From positions 451,497,311 to 451,561,310 of the forward strand of contig NC_133538.1 of NCBI RefSeq assembly GCF_048544455.1: a stretch of DNA of 64,000 bases. The letters are read 5' to 3'. This DNA is from Silene latifolia. Its lineage: Eukaryota; Streptophyta; Magnoliopsida; Caryophyllales; Caryophyllaceae. Position 1 is the stretch's first letter. Each line of letters starts with the position of its first letter. The translations under genes and the position numbers were made by a program. The notes beneath the pieces are model-generated. The model had not been told where the DNA came from and searched no databases. It worked only from the letters and a program-made list of their open reading frames with translations. This document shows positions 58,851 to 64,000 of this stretch, piece by piece.

Positions 58851-59504
58851 AACAACTCCAATTTGAATCTGAAAAATTCAAACAAAAACCCTAATTTCAT
58901 AATTGACCTAAAAATCAAACGAAAAATAAGAATCAAAATTAAACAAAGAATGAAATCAAATTCAGAATTATGTCCCGAGCACCGAACTATCTGAATCTTA
59001 CCAAGCACCAAACTATCTGAATATGTCCCCAAAGCAATAACTTAATAATCTTTGTTGATGATCAAAATTAGGAAGAACGCCCATAACCGGATTAAAGCAA
59101 TTAAAATTACCATCAATAACATACAACTAATTGAAAATGAATGAGAAAACCATACCTGTGATATAATAAGCAGATTGTATCGTCTTTGTGGTTGAAGAAT
59201 TAGAATCGATTGGCAGCTTGAATCATCTTTGATGATGATCGAACGAAAAATTAATCATAAAATCGTGTATTTTGAAGATTAGGGTTTTTTATCTATTGAA
59301 GAAATGGAGTATGTAGTAGCGGTGCGTGATGATAGAGTAAAGATGTTAGCGGGCAGTTTTAGGTGAATTTAGAAAATTGCACCATCCTATTTAGTATATG
59401 TGACGGGTTTTCCAAAAAACAAAAATTGGAGGGTTATTTACGGTCGACGCTTTATAAAAGCATCAATAGAGAAGTGTCATCAATGCAAGGGATTTGTAGT
59501 AGTG
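58851..59504. other. CACTA right arm
   Basis: It holds the second copy of the AACTATCTGAATCTTA phrase (58985-59020) and ends with subterminal GTCGACGCTTTATAAAAGC and the terminal repeat. No gene seen. Confidence 0.65.
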
Positions 59505-59572
59505 GCTTGCTACTCAACCACATCATGAAACCTTCGGACATATCCCGTTCTTTCTTTGGACTAAGTCACACT

Positions 59573-59855
59573 GTAAGTTAAAATGTTACCTTTGTGTGTT
59601 AAAATTACACATTTGTCCGTTAGAATTATACTTTTTAAAGTTAAAACGTTGGTTTTGTATGTTAAAATTGCACATTTGTCCGTTAAAATGATACTTTTTG
59701 CCGTTAGAATTACACTTTTGATTGTTTAAATTATACTTTTAACATCTCCCTTCTGAGTTAATTCTAACACTTTTTTTGGTTAAAGGCTCACTTTATTTGT
59801 ATAAAATAGTTCTTTTAATTATCTGTTCACGCATTTAACACTTTTCAAATTACAG
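59573..59855 (+). repeat. MULE C minisatellite in the intron right of the CACTA insertion
   Basis: Sense units (GTTAAAATTACACATTTGTCC, GTTAGAATTACACTTTTGATT) fill the intron between the EQLVQF and KLGKVL exons. Confidence 0.88.
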
Positions 59856-60239
59856 TCCCCTGCAATTATGATTTGGGACGCTCAAAAGCTTGGGAAAGTG
59901 TTGAACAAAGACGAAGACATTTTTGGTGGCTGGGATTCATGGGCTGAAATGTGTCGTGCCCCATTCCAGCTTGATACGGACATGGTAGGTAACAAAACAT
60001 GTAATCTTGTCTCATGGTTTTTAAGTTTTAATTGTTCTGATCTTAGCAACACATGGTGCGATCTTTCTCCCGTTTTATCCGGCGACGGTGATCACTACAG
60101 CTGCGTGTGCATCAACTTTCTCACCGAGCAGATTGACTACCTCGACAACCGCAAGTACGATGACCCAATAGAAACGCTCCCTTACGGAGGGATAGCGCGT
60201 ATTTCCGTAAGTGGCCGATATCTACAATTACTCTTTCTT

Positions 60240-60735
60240 TGTTAAAATTACAGTTTATCCATTTTTGGTTGGAGAAATCCCACTTTTGATTACCCTTTTG
60301 TTAGAATTACACTTTTCTTTGCTAAAATTACAATGTAGTATGTTAAAATAACACTTTATCTTGTTAGAATTACACTTTTCTCAGCTAAAATCACACTTTT
60401 CTTTGCTAAAATTACAATGTAGTCTGTTAAAATAACACTGTATTTTGTTAGAATTACACTTTTGTAAGCTAAAATAACACTTTATTCTGCTACAAATCCC
60501 ACTTTTGACCCTTTGGTAGAATCACACTTTTGTTGCTAAAATAACACTTTATGCTGCTACAATTAGACTTTTGTCTAATAAAATCACACTTTTTTCTGTT
60601 AAAATGTCACTGTTGCCTGTTAAAATAACCCTTTATTTTGTTAGAATTACACTTTCCTCTGCTACAATCACACTTATGTTAGTTAAAATAACACTTTGTG
60701 CTGCTACAATCACACTTTTCTTTTGCTGATATCTT
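60240..60735 (+). repeat. MULE C minisatellite before the catalytic Cys exon
   Basis: About 22 sense units lie here. The stretch from TTGGAGAAATCCCACTTTTG to TTTTCTTTTGCTGATA matches 47690-48200 in the leader in unit order and sequence, with one internal deletion. A ~480-bp block was therefore duplicated within the element. Confidence 0.9.
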
Positions 60736-61560
60736 AAAAGTCAACGAATTTTAGTGGGTCGTACTACGTTAACTCAATGACGTTTTTTTGTGTCCAGGCA
60801 AATATAATGGGGAAGTATTTGGTGTCTAAAGGGCTGTCTAAGGGGGCAAAGGTCAGCGGGTTCAAGATTGTCAACATTGAGTTCAAATTTGGCAAGGTCA
60901 AGGGTATTCGAGAAATGACTGTGGTGTTTTCATGATGCTACATATGATGTTCTACCGCGGAAGCCCTTTTCAATGTGACCTCGGGAAAGAGGATGCTATG
61001 AGTTTGTACCGTGCTGAGATTGCTGCAACACTCGTCCTCTGTGACATTAACAGTATCAGAGAAGATATCCTGACCAGGGTTGGTTTTTTCAAAACGACTG
61101 CTGGACATCCGTTGACAAGAAAGTTGAATGCTGTTAAGAGGAAAACAGATGATGACATAGGGCCGGAGTCCACAAAACGTGCTCGCGTAACTGAATTTGA
61201 AAAGCCCGTTCTGGAGGTGACGCCGGTTGCCATGCGCATTCCATCTGGTCAAGCGCTATCAGCCGTCAAGAGCCATCCCCGTGGAAAGGGGGACGGGTTG
61301 GGCTGCTCTCTCGACTGTGGTAGAGGTGGTCTCAACACAAATGTGGTGTCGAAGCTGCTCCGGGGCAATCAGGCGTTAATCAAGGATATTAAAAACAGGA
61401 GGAAGCATGTAGCCGACTATTGCTTGTTAGATGACCACACTTATGATGAACGGTCTGTCACGCTGGCTTAATTAACGCCTTCTTTATTCAAGGATACTCA
61501 GATTATTTTTGACATTTATTTTACTTTAATTAACGACATCTTTAATATTACGGAGTGCAG

Positions 61561-62706
61561 TGAACAGCTGGTCTGGTACACCCGTCACGCAACGCTTCGG
61601 AGAAAAGACATTATGTCCTTGATGCCTGAAAACCTTATGTCGTTAAATGTGATCGAGTGCTGGTCGATTTTGATGAACCATTTGGAGAAGGAGGAATATG
61701 GCGCCCAAATGAGGATGTCATTCTTTGGTATACGTCACATGGTAATTCCATTTATCATTGCATAATATTTATGTCCACTTGTATTACACCTTTGTTGCTT
61801 AGAATGTCACTTTTCTTAGTTACAGCGTTTTAATGTGAATGTTTCACTTTAGTTCTTTTAATCCACAAAAGTGTCATTCTAACGTGTGAAGTGTAATTTT
61901 AAGGGACAATAGTGTAATTTTAGGTGACAATGTAAACACAGTAATCATGTTCACTATTGCCTTTTCAAGGATTTACTGTTGCGTATGCTCGGGACGTTTG
62001 AGCAACCAGGCACACAATCAGACAGCAACTATGACGACCTGTACCAGATCTGGGACACCTTCATCGTCGACAGCGACCGCACCGTTAACTTGAAAACAGA
62101 CTTGCTATTTGTCCCGTTCTGCATTAACGACCATTTTGCATGCGTTTGTATCAATCACAAATCAAATACAGTCGACTTGCTGGACGGGCAAAGGCATTCT
62201 GACTTGAAGAAGTCGCAGTTTGGCAAAGCAGCGCGTTTAATTGTAAGTTATTTTCGATCGCTTTCTTCCGAATGCTATCTTTTTTGTTCAATCAGTTTTT
62301 ATAGGGTAATTATGTACATTTGCAGTCTAGCGCAGTGAGTGATTATTTAGAATCACGGGATAAGGAAAAGAAGAACACTAGGGCACGGGAAATTCCTAAT
62401 TATGTGTTGCGCCAGATACCTTTCAGCGGGATGTCACCAACTCTCAACCAACCAGAGTCGGGTCTGTTCACCATGATGGCGATGCTCTTATACGAGGGTC
62501 TTCCTTTTCAGCATGAAGATCTCGAGAAGAAGAAATCACGGCGCTATTTGGTGATCCAGCTGGTAGCTACCCTCGTTCTGGCAGACATGAACATTTTGCG
62601 CGAAGGTGTGCTCGAGAAGGTCAAAGCTTTTGTTAGCACGAAGGACAAACTGTGGAAGGTATTACAACAGAAGCGTAGACAGCCCCGTCCCAATGTGAAA
62701 AAATAA
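61561..62706 (+). pseudogene. MULE C second Ulp1-like domain, catalytic Cys replaced by Ser
   Basis: Exons 61561-61741 (EQLVWYTRHATLRRKDIMSL, NVIECWSILMNHLEKEEYGA), 61970-62242 (HFACVCINHKSNTVDLLDGQ) and 62326-62706 (QPESGLFTMMAMLLYEGLPF) align exon by exon with the first domain (EQLVQFSEWYFITREDIATL; HYSCVCINFLTEQIDYLDN; NDCGVFMMLHMMFYRGSPF). His and Asp are kept, but the Cys position is Ser (codon 62458-62460). All exons are open. It may be a separate downstream gene or the C-terminal half of one fused product. The stop at 61471 and the lack of an N-terminal domain leave this open. Confidence 0.72.
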
Positions 62707-63480
62707 CAACCTTAATTTAGTAGTTCTGTTTTTGTTGGAATATTCCCTTGGCTATGTAAACACTTATTTCATATTTTGTATTATTTGCAGCTGTTAGCAA
62801 ACTTAATGTAGACAGTTATTTTTTGTGTAAATAATCTTACGACATTCTATAAAAGAATGCCTTTTCCTCTCAAGCAAGACGCAGCCACAACTGTCTTTCA
62901 ATGTATCTACTTCAACAATATAGAGTAATATGTTAGCTAAATCAGTCAGAAGAAAGTGGGACCGTAATACACAAAATTGTAATTGTAACCTTGAAGTGTA
63001 ATTCTAACAGGCCATATCGGTGACATTTACCTTACATTACATAAAATATAAATGTAATTTTAAAAGACGAAAGTGTCATTTTAGTAGTTTTATTTATGAA
63101 AAGATAGTAATGTTGTTTTACCTATCTGAAAGATGTTGCAGTAATAACTGTGTACTTTGAAGAACAAAATTTGTCATGATAGTCAAGCGTTACATATTTT
63201 AACTTAAAAAAAGTGTTACTGTAAATAACAAATTATTTAGTTAGAATTACATTTTTTAACTTAAAATTACATACTTTGAAGAAAATATTTAAACTTACAA
63301 AAGTGTAGTTTTAGTAGAGAAAATTGTAATTCTAACTGAATAAAGTGTGATTTTAACTAACAAATTGTCTAATTGCAGCAGAGAAAAGTGTCATTCTAAG
63401 GCAAAAAAGTGTTACTGTAAATAACAAAAGTGTAACTTTAAAATAGAAAAATGTAATTCTAACTAAATAACTTCATCAAA
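62707..63480 (-). repeat. Reverse-sense minisatellite between convergent genes of MULE C
   Basis: 62707-62980 shows no gene. 62985-63480 carries AAAAGTGTAATTCTAAC-type units, i.e. the reverse complement of the Ulp1-side motif and sense for the - strand transposase. 63225-63470 matches the complement of part of 51950-52110 closely. Confidence 0.88.
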
Positions 63481-63620
63481 ATACATTGTAATACCAACGG
63501 CGACCAGTTGTCTTCCTGGCAGTTTGATGTCTAAACACAATACGAAACATCATGTTGTACCTCGTATTCTGTGTAGAGATCCCAAAAAATTGCACTACTT
63601 ATTACGTCTTAAATTGATTA

Positions 63621-64000
63621 TTCTAAGATGCCTGCTTCTTCATCTTCTTCGTCTTCTTCTCCTTCTTCTTCGTCTTCTCCATCTTCTTCTTCTTCCGACG
63701 AGGTTTCTGACGATTGCGAGTCTGGCGGGTGCTCTGCGAATGGGTTAGGGCAGTTCCTTTTGTCATGGTTAGCTAATCGCTTGCAGTTTTTACACATACG
63801 TTTTGGCTTCCTTGCCAAAGCAACTGCTTTTTCCTTCTTCGACAACATTCTCTTTCCGCTCCCTTTGTTCTTGGATTTCTTGGGCGGCAAAATGGTTATC
63901 TCCTCAGTAGGAGAACATCCAAGAATTTTCTCCAACTGTTGACGTTTATTCAATGGTGATCCTAATGGTGAGAGTTTCTCCTTAAACTGTCTAATTAGAC
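63621..64000 (-). CDS. C-terminal tail of MULE C transposase (FAR1-like), partial
   Basis: On - it runs into the window edge and reads IRQFKEKLSPLGSPLNKRQQ, LEKILGCSPTEEITILPPKK, SKNKGSGKRMLSKKEKAVAL, a CCHC-like knuckle CKNCKRLANHDKRNC, then a long Glu/Asp run to the stop at 63618-63620. It is homologous to the tail of the MULE B transposase (KEIKILPPKVSRNKGSGKRM, 43060-43140), where the knuckle is degenerate. The rest of the gene lies to the right. This part is open. Confidence 0.82.

Larger units (their letters stand above)
52869..59504. mobile_element. Non-autonomous CACTA (En/Spm) element carrying captured gene fragments
   Basis: The left end is CACTACTACACATACCTTG. The right end, inverted, is CACTACTACAAATCCCTTG. 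Both continue into GCATTG(A/G)TGAC, and a 3-bp target duplication GCT lies at 52866-52868 and 59505-59507. This is the CACTA signature. Subterminal repeats GACGCTTTTAAGCGTC lie inside the left end, and GGTCGACGCTTTATAAAAGC inside the right end. No transposase is seen. The cargo is a LINE fragment (56149-57149) and a 4CL fragment (58340-58850, -). It is inserted in an Ulp1 exon of MULE C. Confidence 0.9.
52313..61471 (+). pseudogene. MULE C gene, first Ulp1 (C48) domain, split by CACTA
   Basis: Exons with GT/AG borders: about 52313-52677 (HVIENLGCSLDCGAPNPDLC); 52762-52868 plus 59508-59572 (EQLVQFSEWYFITREDIATL, then LLLNHIMKPSDISRSFFGLS), split by the CACTA element; 59856-59984 (KLGKVLNKDEDIFGGWDSWA); about 60044-60206 (HYSCVCINFLTEQIDYLDN, with catalytic His and Asp); and 60799-61471 (GYSRNDCGVFMMLHMMFYRG, Cys codon at 60920-60922). 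All three catalytic residues are present. A stop near 52624 and a frame change near 60900 indicate early decay. The tail has a basic STKRARV motif and ends at 61471. Confidence 0.78.

Noticed and set aside
58218-59032. Working 4CL gene
   Set aside because: Blocks are missing, a stop interrupts it, both ends of the enzyme are absent and it lies inside a CACTA element.
63628-63942. Ser-rich frame on + at the right edge
   Set aside because: Complement of the Glu/Asp run in the transposase tail, which has a recognisable zinc knuckle on the - strand.

Overview
The window looks like transposon-rich intergenic chromatin of a flowering plant. It is AT-rich, with spliced plant-type MULE genes, Athila-like Ty3/gypsy elements primed by tRNA-Asp, and a CACTA element carrying a piece of a 4-coumarate:CoA ligase gene. 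A dicot, perhaps Caryophyllales, is my guess from general resemblance and is not proven by the sequence. I see no intact ordinary host gene. Almost every base can be placed in a nest of mobile elements.

Layout. 1-10656 is LTR element 1 (+ strand; the start of its 5' LTR lies outside the window). It carries gag, protease and an extra third ORF, and a 567-bp hAT-type MITE sits inside its gag. It is inserted into the 3' LTR of LTR element 2 (10657-18151, - strand), which has gag and protease only. A short hairpin insertion follows (18152-18344). Next come two related MULE-type units, A (about 18.3-25.2 kb) and B (about 25.2-46.7 kb). Each carries a + strand gene with a conserved N-terminal domain and a C-terminal Ulp1 (C48) protease domain. 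B also carries a convergent - strand FAR1/MULE transposase gene. A very young LTR element 3 (30112-41167, perfect 5-bp target duplication) landed in B next to a splice donor. An (AT)n tract (46775-46912) separates B from MULE unit C (about 46.9 kb to beyond the window end). C has the same convergent plan: N-terminal domain, acidic linker and two successive Ulp1-like domains on +, and the tail of the transposase on - at the right edge. A 6.6-kb CACTA element (52869-59504, GCT target duplication) split an Ulp1 exon of C and carries LINE and 4CL fragments.

How the parts relate. None of the three LTR elements shows a reverse transcriptase, RNase H or integrase region between protease and the 3' end, so all look non-autonomous. 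Two carry an ATHILA ORF-1-like gene with its own leader and probable promoter. The most striking signal is that each LTR family carries its own clustered short palindromes with a common CG-N2-CG core. They lie at nearly the same place in each LTR, about 280-510 bp from the LTR start and 65-150 bp before a TATA box, and again just before the internal ORF3 promoter. This looks like a family-specific, repeatedly evolved promoter element. The MULE units show a parallel feature: each family has its own ~20-bp dispersed minisatellite in introns and spacers, mostly running in the sense direction of the gene it accompanies.

LTR elements 1 and 2 have LTR pairs differing at about 3-4% of positions by my eye count, and element 3 at under 1%. 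Element 3 is therefore the youngest arrival, and element 1 is younger than element 2 by nesting.
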